From: VAXT01 sp035318925
Lineage (GTDB): Bacteria > Actinomycetota > Thermoleophilia > Gaiellales > Gaiellaceae
Length of the DNA stretch: 57,067 bases
NCBI GenBank assembly: GCA_035318925.1
Contig: DATHDS010000005.1
Location: forward strand, 1 to 57,067
Direction: 5' to 3'
Under the pieces are notes generated by a model, which worked only from the letters and a program-made list of their open reading frames with translations, searched no databases and was not told where the DNA came from. This document shows, in pieces, positions 16,026-23,932 of this stretch; the stretch's first letter is position 1, and every line of letters begins with the position of its first letter. A program made the translations under genes and the position numbers.

Positions 16026-17660
16026 TTAGCTGATCGGCAGCTCGGCGACGAGCAGCGTGCCTTCGCCGGGCGGGCTCGTCAGCGTGAGCCGACCGCCCAG
16101 CGCCTCTACACGGTCGACGAGCCCGCGCAGGCCGGAGCCTGCGTCGACACTCGCTCCACCGCGGCCGTCGTCGCGGACGGAGACGACGAGCGAGCCGCTT
16201 TGCTGCATCACGTCGATTGCCGCGCGCGAGGCCGCGGCGTACTTGGCGATGTTCGCGAGCGCTTCGGAGCACACGAAGTACGCTGCCACCTCGACGGGGG
16301 CCGGGAAGCGAACGTCCGGGACGCTCAGCTCGGTCGGGACGCTGCTCCCGTCGGCGAGCTCTCGGAGCGCCGTGGGAAGGCCGCCCTCGCTCAGGACGCG
16401 CGGATGAACTCCCCGCGCGAACTCGCGGAGATCTGACCGCGCCCGCGCGAGTTTCGCCTGCGTCGGCGCGAGGATCGCCGCGAGGCCGTCGTTCGCCTGG
16501 TGCTGCGCCTCGCCGAGAATCGTCTCGAGCTCGGCGAGCCGCCGCTCCGCTCCCTCGCGGAGCTCGCGCTCGAGGCGGCGCCGCTCTGCGTCCGCCGCCT
16601 CGACGACCCGGCGCCGGGACGCGTCGAGCTCCTCGACCTGACGCCGGATACCTGCCTGCATGCGCGCATTCCCGACGGCGAGTCGCGCCGCGGCCGCAAT
16701 CGATTCGACGAGGTCGCGATCGGCCAGCACACCGGCGTCGTGCACGAGCGCGGCAACAGGCTGACCGCCATCGCGCACGATCGTCACGCGGCGATCACCT
16801 TCTTCGCGTGGCAGCTCGAGCTCTCGGCCGCGCTCGTCGACGTAAACGCCGCGATCCTCGAGTCGGTAGCCGAGGACGAGCGAGCGGTCACCGAGCGCGT
16901 TCGCGAGGTGGTCGCGCAGCGCACCTGCCTCCGCAGCCTCGCCCAGGTCGATGACGAGACCGGCGACTGTCGCCTCTACCCAGCGGCCGCGTACGAGATC
17001 GAAGGTCAGCCCGATCACAATCCCGACGAGCACGACCTGGTAGGCCCAGAGCACGGTTCGGTCCACCGAGGCGCCGGCGAGGCCGGTCACCCCGGAGACG
17101 AGGAGGACGATCGCGAAGGCCGCGCTCGCCGCGGCCGCCGTCCTGCGGGCCCGGCGGTGCGGCCCCGCGGCCCTGAGGTACCGCTGAGCACCGACGCCGA
17201 GCAAGGCGACGGCCAACGCGATGGCCGCCCCAGGAGTCACTCCGACGTCCGCGATGGCGCACAGGAGGTACGCGAAGACCACCGTCGACCGCTCGGTCCG
17301 GCGCTCGAGGCGCCCGCTCGGGTACGAAAGGAGCGCGTGTACGAGCGGCCCTCGATGGAGCGTGAGGAAGAGCGCCCCGAACTCCGCATACCCGGAACTG
17401 CCGGAGCCGGCGAACGTGCCGAGGAACCAGGCGATCCCGGCGAGCGTCAGCAAGAGACCTACTCGGCTCTCCGGTCGCCGCATCCACGCGACGACGCCAC
17501 AACCGACGAAGACGAGTCCCACGACGAAGTCCGCGACGGCGAGGGCGATGTCGGCGCCCGAGTGGCCCACCGCAAGCGGCGCGCGTACGAGCGCCGCCCG
17601 TTCGGCGTAGAGGCCGAGTGCAACGGCGGCCGGAAAGACGGCGATGCGAAGCTCGCGCAT
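16026..17660 (-). CDS. Membrane histidine kinase-like protein with good ATPase domain but no phospho-acceptor His (HK2)
   Basis: 544 residues. N-terminal 255 residues hold about seven membrane helices similar in layout to HK1, followed by the same GAF-like segment. The expected H-box L-H-D-G reads ELREGAERRL: position 368 is Arg (CGC), so autophosphorylation on the usual site is impossible. The HATPase domain is intact, with N-box SEALANIAKYA (Asn470), G1 box VRDDGRGG and G2 box GSGLRGLVDR. Its start codon shares one base with the stop of RR2 (TGATG), so RR2 and HK2 form a coupled operon. It is convergent with the dctP-like gene, 8 bases apart. It could supply kinase activity to a partner such as HK1. 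Confidence 0.9.
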   Translation of the reverse strand: MRELRIAVFPAAVALGLYAERAALVRAPLAVGHSGADIALAVADFVVGLVFVGCGVVAWMRRPESRVGLLLTLAGIAWFLGTFAGSGSSGYAEFGALFLTLHRGPLVHALLSYPSGRLERRTERSTVVFAYLLCAIADVGVTPGAAIALAVALLGVGAQRYLRAAGPHRRARRTAAAASAAFAIVLLVSGVTGLAGASVDRTVLWAYQVVLVGIVIGLTFDLVRGRWVEATVAGLVIDLGEAAEAGALRDHLANALGDRSLVLGYRLEDRGVYVDERGRELELPREEGDRRVTIVRDGGQPVAALVHDAGVLADRDLVESIAAAARLAVGNARMQAGIRRQVEELDASRRRVVEAADAERRRLERELREGAERRLAELETILGEAQHQANDGLAAILAPTQAKLARARSDLREFARGVHPRVLSEGGLPTALRELADGSSVPTELSVPDVRFPAPVEVAAYFVCSEALANIAKYAAASRAAIDVMQQSGSLVVSVRDDGRGGASVDAGSGLRGLVDRVEALGGRLTLTSPPGEGTLLVAELPIS

Positions 17661-18013
17661 CAGGCAATGAGCGCGCGTAGCGCGGCTCCGCTGAGCTCTG
17701 CCTTCGGCAGGAAACCGCGCGCTGCCGCCGCCTCGAGACGCGGCCCGTAGGTCGCCGCAGCACGCGTCGAGACCAGCACCACGCTCGGCGGGTGAGGCAG
17801 CGTCGCGAGGCGCTCGGCGACCGCGAACCCGTCCAGGTCGGGCAACTGGACGTCGAGCAGCACCACCTCCGGGCGTAGGAGCTCGACCGCGGCGAGCGCC
17901 GCGGCGCCGTCCGCTGCGGTACCGATGACCTCAAAGCCCTCGGCCTCGAGCAGCGCGCGCGCCGAGTCGCGGAAGCCGTCGTGGTCGTCGACGATCAGCA
18001 CGGTCGTCCGCAT
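17660..18013 (-). CDS. Single-domain response regulator (RR2)
   Basis: 117 residues from the ATG giving MRTTVLIVDDHDG. It is a receiver domain only: Asp10/Asp11, phospho-acceptor Asp in VVLLDVQLPDLDG (about residue 54), conserved Ser in VLVST, and Lys in FLPKAEL. There is no output domain, so it must act by protein contact or as a phosphate sink. Its stop overlaps the HK2 start (TGATG). It is divergent from the beta-helix gene. Confidence 0.92.
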   Translation of the reverse strand: MRTTVLIVDDHDGFRDSARALLEAEGFEVIGTAADGAAALAAVELLRPEVVLLDVQLPDLDGFAVAERLATLPHPPSVVLVSTRAAATYGPRLEAAAARGFLPKAELSGAALRALIA

Positions 18014-18099
18014 GACCTGATCGTGGCAGAGCGAGGGCGCCGGCACATTGTGGCCAGCCGCAGTCGTGAGCCCGCCCACTCCGGGGTAGACACGGAGCC

Positions 18100-18180
18100 A
18101 AGACTGTTGCTGGCCGCGTTTCGCGCGTCCCTGGAAGGCTCTAGCATCGTCGGCGAAGTCGTAGACTCAGACCGAAAGGG
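18100..18180 (+). promoter_or_regulatory. Duplicated promoter/leader, copy 1 (beta-helix gene)
   Basis: A 21-base box (18100-18120, core GACTGTTGCTGGCCGCG) is followed after 21 bases by TAGC at 18142 and then GACCGAAAGG before the ATG at 18187. The same box, exact spacing and leader motif precede the TolB-like gene. This indicates a shared promoter or activator site. Confidence 0.65.
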
Positions 18181-18186
18181 CACTCC

Positions 18187-19389
18187 ATGAAGCCAAAACT
18201 TTTCGCCGTCGTCGCGACGGTGGCCCTGGCAGCGGTCTTCCCCGCAGCTCAGCTCGCGGCTGGCCCGGCAGCGACCACCGTCTCGTGCGGCCAGACGCTG
18301 ACCGCGAGCACGACGCTCACGAGTGACCTCAGAGACTGCCAGGGCAGCGGGCTCCTCGTCGGCGCTGACAACATCGCGATCGACCTCAACGGACATACGA
18401 TCGACGGAACGAGCGCGCACAAGCCTGGGACCGGCGCCATCGTGACCAAGGGACGGCATACAAACGTCACGATCAAGAACGGCACGATCACAGACTTCTA
18501 CTTTTCGGGAGTCGCGCTCAGCGGGCGTGGAGACGTCATCCGAAAGGTGACGATGCGCAACATCGGCTCCGGCTGCAGGGCTGGGGACCAGTGCGCCGGG
18601 ATCACCCTGGCGAATTGTCGCGGGTGCACGATCGCGGACAGCGTCGTCTCGACCGCGGTTCGCAACTTCCAGGCCAACGGGATCAACGTGTTCGCCTCGC
18701 CGGGCACACGCGTTGAGCGAAACCGCGTGCGGGGAACCGCCGGCGAGGGCATCTCGATGTTTCAGTCACCTGGAAGCCGCATCGTCGGAAACAAGTTCGA
18801 GGGCAACAGGGGAAACGGCATTCAGGTCAACGGCAGCTCGGACTCGACCTGGGTCACGGACAATGACGCGCGCGGCAACCGCCGCGCAGGCATCGCGGTC
18901 GGCGCGAGTCGCAAAGCCCGCGTGCTCGGCAACGAGGTCTCGGACAACGGGGAGGTCGGGCTGCTCCTGTTCGATCTTCGTCAGAGCGTGGCCCGCGGCA
19001 ACCGGGCGCAAGGCAACGGGACCGGGATCGTCCTCTATGCCGGTCAGGGCGGCATCGCGCAGTTCGGAGGCAAGCACGGCGCCAGCGGCAACGAGCTCGC
19101 CGCGAACATCGCCACCAACAACGGCCGCGCTGGGATCCGGGTGCGCGGAGACGGAGGCAAGGATCGAGCCGACAACAACCTTCTCTCCCGCAACGTCGCG
19201 AACGCCAACGGCCGTAACGGAGGCATCGCCATCGAGGGGAGCGCGACGAGAAACAGACTGCGTGGCAACACGGCGAACGCGAACGCCGGGCACGGCATCA
19301 CTGCAGTCCGCGGCACGATCGACGCCGGTGGAAACCGCGCGCATAGAAACCGCCGCCCGCCGCAATGCGTCGGCGTCAGGTGCGCGTGA
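18187..19389 (+). CDS. Secreted right-handed parallel beta-helix protein
   Basis: 400 residues. Residues 1-27 form a signal peptide. From about residue 60 onward the protein is built of repeating turns of 20-24 residues rich in G-N-x and I-x-V patterns (for example RIVGNKFEGNRGNGIQV, RVLGNEVSDNGEVGLLL), the signature of PbH1/pectate-lyase-like beta-helices. Such folds are usually polysaccharide-binding or -cleaving. No catalytic set can be assigned, so enzyme activity is unproven. It is expressed divergently from RR2 and shares its promoter/leader with the TolB-like gene at 19681. The start has the purine-rich leader GACCGAAAGG 6 bases upstream. Confidence 0.85.
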   Translation: MKPKLFAVVATVALAAVFPAAQLAAGPAATTVSCGQTLTASTTLTSDLRDCQGSGLLVGADNIAIDLNGHTIDGTSAHKPGTGAIVTKGRHTNVTIKNGTITDFYFSGVALSGRGDVIRKVTMRNIGSGCRAGDQCAGITLANCRGCTIADSVVSTAVRNFQANGINVFASPGTRVERNRVRGTAGEGISMFQSPGSRIVGNKFEGNRGNGIQVNGSSDSTWVTDNDARGNRRAGIAVGASRKARVLGNEVSDNGEVGLLLFDLRQSVARGNRAQGNGTGIVLYAGQGGIAQFGGKHGASGNELAANIATNNGRAGIRVRGDGGKDRADNNLLSRNVANANGRNGGIAIEGSATRNRLRGNTANANAGHGITAVRGTIDAGGNRAHRNRRPPQCVGVRCA

Positions 19390-19594
19390 GCAGCGAGCGC
19401 GCGATCGGCGCGGGCTGAGGGCTCCTGGCGCGTAGGCGCCGGAGGCACCGGGGGGTTCGGGGTTGATCGCGCTGGCTGCGTCTGCGCGCCGCGCACGGCG
19501 GCGTTGCTGCTGACGTCGGCAAAGCCTTGAGCGCGACGGCATCGTGGACAGCCGTGACCAGGCGGACGCAGATTCCCGAGTTGGCACGGACGTA

Positions 19595-19674
19595 AGACTG
19601 TTGCTGGCCGCGTTGCCGCCCTTGGCGGCGCCTCCTAGCCTCGGTCGGTGTGGTGATCAATCGACCGAAAGGAG
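19595..19674 (+). promoter_or_regulatory. Duplicated promoter/leader, copy 2 (TolB-like gene)
   Basis: The 21-base box at 19595-19615 is identical to that at 18100-18120, with TAGC again 42 bases from the box start (19637) and GACCGAAAGGAG before the ATG at 19681. The rest of 19390-19594 shows no convincing gene. Confidence 0.65.
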
Positions 19675-19680
19675 AAAATC

Positions 19681-20616
19681 ATGCGTAAGCTGATCGTAGT
19701 CGCGTTGCTTACGGCAGCAGTCGCGGTCTTCGTGGGGTCCGCCGCGGCCAAGCCACCCGGCACCAACGGCCTCATTTCCTTCACCCGCTTCGAGCCGGCG
19801 CTCGATCAGGACGTCGTGTACACGATCAACCCCGACGGCAGCGGCGAGCGCCCGTTGCTGGTCGGAGGCGAGTCCGGGCAGTGGTCGCCGGACGGCAGCA
19901 GGATCCTGGTGGGTCCCGACTGCTGCGCCGAGCGGATCCTCAACCCCGATAGCGGCAGCTACACGGAGTTGCCGACCTACTACCCCGACCTCGGCCTCTT
20001 CCTGGGATGCAACGTCTGGTCAGCCGACGGAGGGCGGCTGGCCTGCGAGGGCTTCGGCGACCAACCGAGTGCGGACGGCGTCTACACGATTCGCGCTTCC
20101 GACGGCGGCGACGTGCGAAGGGTCACCTCGGGAGCCGACGACGACTGCCCGGGCGACTACTCGCCGAACGGCAAGCGCATCGTCTTCCTGCGCTCGTCGT
20201 TCGACCTTGGCCCGTTCGCGCTCTACACGGTGAAGCTGGACGGGTCCGACCTGCGGCAGCTCACGCCTCTCGGGATGAACCTCGACTTCACCTGTGGCAG
20301 CTGGTCGACGCAGGGGAACGAGATCCTGTTCTCCGCGAAAGCATCCGAGGGGCAGCGGAGCTCGATCTTCGTCGTCCACGCGGACGGGAGCGGGCTGCAG
20401 CAGATCCCGATCCCCGGTTGCGGCACGAGCTCCGGATGCCACGAGCCTGTCTGGTCCCCGGACGGGAGGAAGATCGCCTTCACGATGTTCGTGGCGCAGA
20501 CGGGGCAGTCAGACCTCTACACGGTCAATCCCGACGGCACCGGCCCCCACCAGGTGACGTATGCGGGCTTGGGCGCGGGCCTGAAGGACTGGGGCACGCA
20601 CCAGCTCACCCCGTAG
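19681..20616 (+). CDS. Secreted TolB-like (PD40) beta-propeller protein
   Basis: 311 residues. Residues 1-23 form a signal peptide. The body has five or six PD40/WD40-like blades with the TolB pattern: WSPDGSRIL, YSPNGKRIVFL, WSPDGRKIAF and VNPDGTG. There is no peptidase domain. TolB-like propellers of this size in Gram-positive bacteria are exported binding modules of mostly unknown ligand. A good ribosome site (AAAGGAG) precedes the ATG. It is upstream of the cyclase-RR fusion (83 bases) on the same strand and shares its promoter/leader with the beta-helix gene, so the two secreted proteins are probably co-regulated. Confidence 0.88.
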   Translation: MRKLIVVALLTAAVAVFVGSAAAKPPGTNGLISFTRFEPALDQDVVYTINPDGSGERPLLVGGESGQWSPDGSRILVGPDCCAERILNPDSGSYTELPTYYPDLGLFLGCNVWSADGGRLACEGFGDQPSADGVYTIRASDGGDVRRVTSGADDDCPGDYSPNGKRIVFLRSSFDLGPFALYTVKLDGSDLRQLTPLGMNLDFTCGSWSTQGNEILFSAKASEGQRSSIFVVHADGSGLQQIPIPGCGTSSGCHEPVWSPDGRKIAFTMFVAQTGQSDLYTVNPDGTGPHQVTYAGLGAGLKDWGTHQLTP

Positions 20617-20699
20617 GACGACGCTGTGCCGGCCCGGAGCAAGACCTCGTGCCCTGGGCCGGCACCGGTTCGCCCTCGATCGAGATACTGGAGAAGCCC

Positions 20700-21941
20700 G
20701 TGACGCACAATCTTCCCAGCGGCACCATCACGTTCCTCTTCACCGACATCGAAGGGTCGACCCGGCTGCTGAAGCGGCTCGGTGAGGACTACGCCGTCCT
20801 CCTGGCCGAGCATCACAGCCTCTTCCGCACGCTCTTCGAGCAACACGGCGGCCGCGAGGTGGACACGCAGGGAGACGCCTTCTTCGTCGTCTTTCCGCGC
20901 GCGAAGGATGCCGTCGCCGCGGCACTGGCCGGACAGAGAGAGGTCGCCGCACGCTCGTGGCCGCGCCAGGCAGTCGTCCGGGTACGGATGGGCATGCACA
21001 CCGCGGAGCCCGTCGTCGCAGTCGAGCGCTACATCGGGCTGGGCGTCCATCGGGCCGCTCGCATCTGCGCCGCCGCTCACGGCGGCCAGATCCTGCTCTC
21101 ACAGGCAAGCTACGCCGTACTCGCCGACGACGTGCTGCCGGACCTTGTGTTTCGCGACCTCGGCGAACACACGCTCAAGGACCTCGACCGGCCTGAGCGC
21201 ATCTATCAGCTGGTCGTGCCTGACCTGCCAAGCGAGTTTCCTGCGCTGCGCGCGCTCGGCTCGACCTCGCCCACGCCGGCAGAACCGGAGGCAGGCAACC
21301 GGGTCGTGGTCGCAGAAGACTCCGTCCTCGTGCGCGAAGGACTCGTGCGTCTGCTCCGGGACGCCGGCTTCGCAGTTGTCGGCACGGCGACGGACGCGGG
21401 CGAGCTCCTGCGGGAGGTGGCGGAGCTGCGCCCATCGGTTGCGATCACGGACATCCGCATGCCGCCGACGCAGACAGACGAGGGGCTGATCGCTGCCCAA
21501 GAGATCCGCAGGCTCTATCCCGAGGTCGGCGTCCTCGTTCTCTCGCAGTACGTTGAGCCGCGCTATGCCACGCGGCTGCTCGAGGAGTACCCCGAGCGAG
21601 TCGGCTACCTCCTCAAGGACCGTGTCTCCGACATCGCCGTGCTCGCAGATGCCATTCGCCGCATTGCAGACGGCGAGTGCGTCATCGACCCGACGATCGT
21701 CTCGCGACTGATGAGCCGTCGGCGCCGCGGAGGCGCGGTCGCCGGCCTCACCGATCCAGAACAGGAGCTGCTGGCGCTCCTGGCAGAGGGCCATTCAAAT
21801 GACGGGATCGCTGAGCGGCTGGGCATCGATCGGGGCAACGTCGAGAAAGACGTCGCCGGCCTCTTTGCCAAGCTCGAGATCGAGACTTCGCCGAACGACA
21901 TCCAGCGAGTCTTGGCAGTTCTCGCGTCGATCCGATCGTGA
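20700..21941 (+). CDS. Fusion of class III cyclase, receiver and LuxR-type DNA-binding domains
   Basis: 413 residues from the GTG at 20700, chosen because GGAGAA lies 5 bases upstream. Residues 8-170 are a class III cyclase domain with Asp16 (FTDIEGST) and Asp59 (QGDAFF). The transition-state Asn is replaced by His117 in GVHRAARI while Arg121 remains, a variant seen in actinobacterial cyclase-like sensors; activity is uncertain. Residues 200-330 are a receiver with Asp251 in AITDIRMPP. Residues 345-413 are a LuxR-type HTH with a weakened recognition helix (IDRGNVEKDV). The receiver closely resembles RR1. The protein could couple nucleotide binding or synthesis to phosphorylation and transcription. 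Confidence 0.88.
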   Translation: MTHNLPSGTITFLFTDIEGSTRLLKRLGEDYAVLLAEHHSLFRTLFEQHGGREVDTQGDAFFVVFPRAKDAVAAALAGQREVAARSWPRQAVVRVRMGMHTAEPVVAVERYIGLGVHRAARICAAAHGGQILLSQASYAVLADDVLPDLVFRDLGEHTLKDLDRPERIYQLVVPDLPSEFPALRALGSTSPTPAEPEAGNRVVVAEDSVLVREGLVRLLRDAGFAVVGTATDAGELLREVAELRPSVAITDIRMPPTQTDEGLIAAQEIRRLYPEVGVLVLSQYVEPRYATRLLEEYPERVGYLLKDRVSDIAVLADAIRRIADGECVIDPTIVSRLMSRRRRGGAVAGLTDPEQELLALLAEGHSNDGIAERLGIDRGNVEKDVAGLFAKLEIETSPNDIQRVLAVLASIRS

Positions 21942-22016
21942 ACTTCGTTGGTTTCGGCGTCGGCCCGCGCCGGTCGAAGAAGCGTCGATGGCCGGCTTAC
22001 AGCACGTACGGGCAGA

Positions 22017-22047
22017 TGGCGCACAACCTGGCGCACGAGTACAAAAA
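22017..22047. repeat. Paired GGCGCAC arm-like repeats beside the right island end
   Basis: TGGCGCAC occurs twice within 19 bases, then GAGTACAAAAA. The same arrangement lies at 11838-11869, equally placed ahead of the diverged tRNA fragment. Likely recombinase arm sites, or the relic of an integrase 3' end. Confidence 0.5.
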
Positions 22048-22074
22048 TCCCTGGAGATCGGCACTTTGATGGAA

Positions 22075-22136
22075 GTCTCGAAAACCGTTTCGGGCCGTTA
22101 GGTCCGACGAGGGTTCAAATCCCTCCCCTCCGCTTC
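22075..22136 (+). other. Putative attR: copy of the tRNA-Ser(CGA) 3' end
   Basis: 62 bases match 9165-9227 except for one missing C in the acceptor run. The 5' half of the tRNA is absent, so this is not a gene. It ends 15 bases before the stop codon of the MoaD-like gene and marks the right boundary of a 12.9-kb insertion. Confidence 0.8.
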
Positions 22137-22151
22137 TACCCAGAAAGACCT

Positions 22152-22448
22152 CTAGCCGCCGGCCATCGCGCCCACCACCCTGAACGGCTCGGCTCCCGAC
22201 GCGACCTCCTCCGGCAGCGGGTCGTCGGCAGGATCCAGCGAGAGGTCGCGGCCGCAGGCGAAAAAGCGGATGAAGTCCCGGCGCTCTGCAGTCCCGTGAT
22301 CGCGAATCGTCCCGCGTAGGGCCGGATACCTGGCCTCCAATGCGTCGAGCACTGTGCGCTGCGTCGGCCGCTCCTGAGAGTCGAGGGAGACCTCGCCCTC
22401 AACGCGGGCAAGGGTCCGTAAGGGCTGCGGAAGCACGACGCGGATCAC
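22152..22448 (-). CDS. Ubiquitin-like MoaD/ThiS-family protein with C-terminal Gly-Gly
   Basis: 98 residues from a GTG that overlaps the stop of the propeller gene (GTGA), so it is translationally coupled. It begins IRVVLPQPLRTLA, has the beta-grasp pattern with TVLDALEARYPALRG, and ends AMAGG followed by stop. A free C-terminal Gly-Gly is the site that E1-like enzymes adenylate and convert to thiocarboxylate, or that is conjugated to targets. No moa, thi or E1 gene is in the window, so molybdopterin synthesis is only one option. Its fixed coupling to a propeller protein suggests a separate role. Confidence 0.85.
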   Translation of the reverse strand: MIRVVLPQPLRTLARVEGEVSLDSQERPTQRTVLDALEARYPALRGTIRDHGTAERRDFIRFFACGRDLSLDPADDPLPEEVASGAEPFRVVGAMAGG

Positions 22449-23560
22449 GGGATCGTCTGCGCCTCGACCGAGAGCACTGCGGGCAGATCGCGCACGATCG
22501 CCGTCCACTTGTCGCCGCCGTCCGGCGACGCGTAGACCTGACCGCCCGTCGTCCCGAAGTAGACGCCGCCGGGGTCAAGACTGTCCACGTCCATCGCATC
22601 ACGCAGCACGTTCACGTAGCAGTGTTCCTGTGGCAGGCCGTCGGTGAGCGGCTCCCATTCGTTCCCACCGGTGCGGCTGCGGTAGACACGAAGCCTGCCG
22701 TCGGGAGGAACGTGCTCGGTGTCGCTCTTGATCGGCACGACGTAGACCGTGTCCGGCTCGTGGGGGTGAACAGCGATCGGGAACCCGAAGTCCGACGGAA
22801 GGTTCCCGCTCACCTTCTGCCACGAGTCGCCGCCGTCGTCGCTTCGCATCACGTGCCAGTGCTTCTGCATGAAGAGCGTGTCGGGGCGGGATGGGTTCAT
22901 CGCGATCCGGTGGACGCAGTGTCCGACCTCCCTATCCTCGTCGGGCAACTCATTCGAGCGCAGCCCGCGGTTGATCGGGCGCCATGTTTCGCCGCCGTCG
23001 TCCGTACGGAACGCACCTGCCGCCGAGATCGCGACGAACATCCGCTGCGGATCGTCGGGGTGGATGATGATCGAGTGCAGGCAGAGCCCGCCGGCGCCGG
23101 GCTGCCACTGCGCACCCGTCGGGTGGTCTCGCAGTCCTGACAGCTCTTGCCAGCTTTGGCCCCCGTCGGTGGAACGGAACATCGCGGCGTCCTCGACGCC
23201 GGCAAACACCGTGTCGCGATCCGTCAGCGACGGCTCGAGGTGCCAGATGCGCGCGAACTCCCAGGGGTGCTGCGTGCCGTCGTACCACTGATGCGTTCCG
23301 GGGACGCCGTCATAGGCGAACTCATTGCCAACCGGCTCCCATGTCTTTCCCCCGTCGTCCGAGCGCTGGACGACCTGGCCGTGCCAGCCGGTGGACTGCG
23401 ACGCATACAGCCGGTCAGGATCGACCGGTGACGCGTTCAGGTGGTAGATCTCCCACCCCGCGAACAAAGGGCCCTCGACGTTCCACTCATCACGCGTCCC
23501 GTCCGAAGTCAGGACGAACGCGCCCTTCCGTGTCCCCACAAGGAGCCGCACTCCGCTCAT
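22445..23560 (-). CDS. Asp-box (BNR/sialidase-like) beta-propeller protein
   Basis: 371 residues starting MSGVRLLVGTRKG, with a strong GGAGGAG site upstream. Repeated Asp-box motifs (RSDDGGKTW, RSTDGGQSW, RTDDGGETW, RSDDGGDSW) define a BNR/VPS10-type propeller. There is no signal peptide, so it is probably cytoplasmic. Conserved His/Trp-rich stretches such as YDGTQHPWEFARIWHLEPS and MQKHWHVM differ from true sialidases, and the sialidase arginine triad is not evident. It is often annotated exo-alpha-sialidase; I would not rely on that. It is coupled to the MoaD/ThiS-like gene by a 4-base overlap. Confidence 0.85.
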   Translation of the reverse strand: MSGVRLLVGTRKGAFVLTSDGTRDEWNVEGPLFAGWEIYHLNASPVDPDRLYASQSTGWHGQVVQRSDDGGKTWEPVGNEFAYDGVPGTHQWYDGTQHPWEFARIWHLEPSLTDRDTVFAGVEDAAMFRSTDGGQSWQELSGLRDHPTGAQWQPGAGGLCLHSIIIHPDDPQRMFVAISAAGAFRTDDGGETWRPINRGLRSNELPDEDREVGHCVHRIAMNPSRPDTLFMQKHWHVMRSDDGGDSWQKVSGNLPSDFGFPIAVHPHEPDTVYVVPIKSDTEHVPPDGRLRVYRSRTGGNEWEPLTDGLPQEHCYVNVLRDAMDVDSLDPGGVYFGTTGGQVYASPDGGDKWTAIVRDLPAVLSVEAQTIP

Positions 23561-23782
23561 GAATCTCCTCCTGTCGATCTTGAACAACCGTTCTCTCCGA
23601 TGACGCCTTCAGCGTCTCCGAGAAGATAGACCGCGGAGCAACGCCAAACTCATCGCCCCTCCGGGAATTGAGCGTCGTGACCTGCGTCACGGCGAACACG
23701 AAAACGAGGTCCCAAACGAGCTCGACCGGGCTCGTGCGCCGCTCGATTATCGCCGGGGCCCGCTGCTACCCTCCTCCAGCCC

Positions 23783-23871
23783 GGAGAGGTGTCCGAGCGG
23801 CCGAAGGAACGCGACTGGAAATCGCGTATCTGCCGAAAGGTGGATCGAGGGTTCGAATCCCTCCCTCTCCG
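23783..23871 (+). tRNA. tRNA-Ser (anticodon GGA)
   Basis: 89 bases with acceptor GGAGAGG pairing with CCTCTCC (23864-23870), discriminator G23871, anticodon loop CTGGAAA, a class II variable arm and T loop TTCGAAT. CCA is not encoded. Confidence 0.96.
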
Positions 23872-23932
23872 TCTTTCCTCTTGCGCGCAGGTGGCTGGAG
23901 CTAGTTTTCCCTCGTTCGAGGGAGCGAAAGCG

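Noticed and set aside
14488..16272. 594-codon minus-strand frame opposite the dctP-like gene
   Set aside because: Arg-rich antisense reading without domains. The plus frame has a lipoprotein signal and DctP pattern.
22445..23560. True exo-alpha-sialidase
   Set aside because: Asp-box repeats alone do not define the enzyme. The arginine triad and a secretion signal are not evident.
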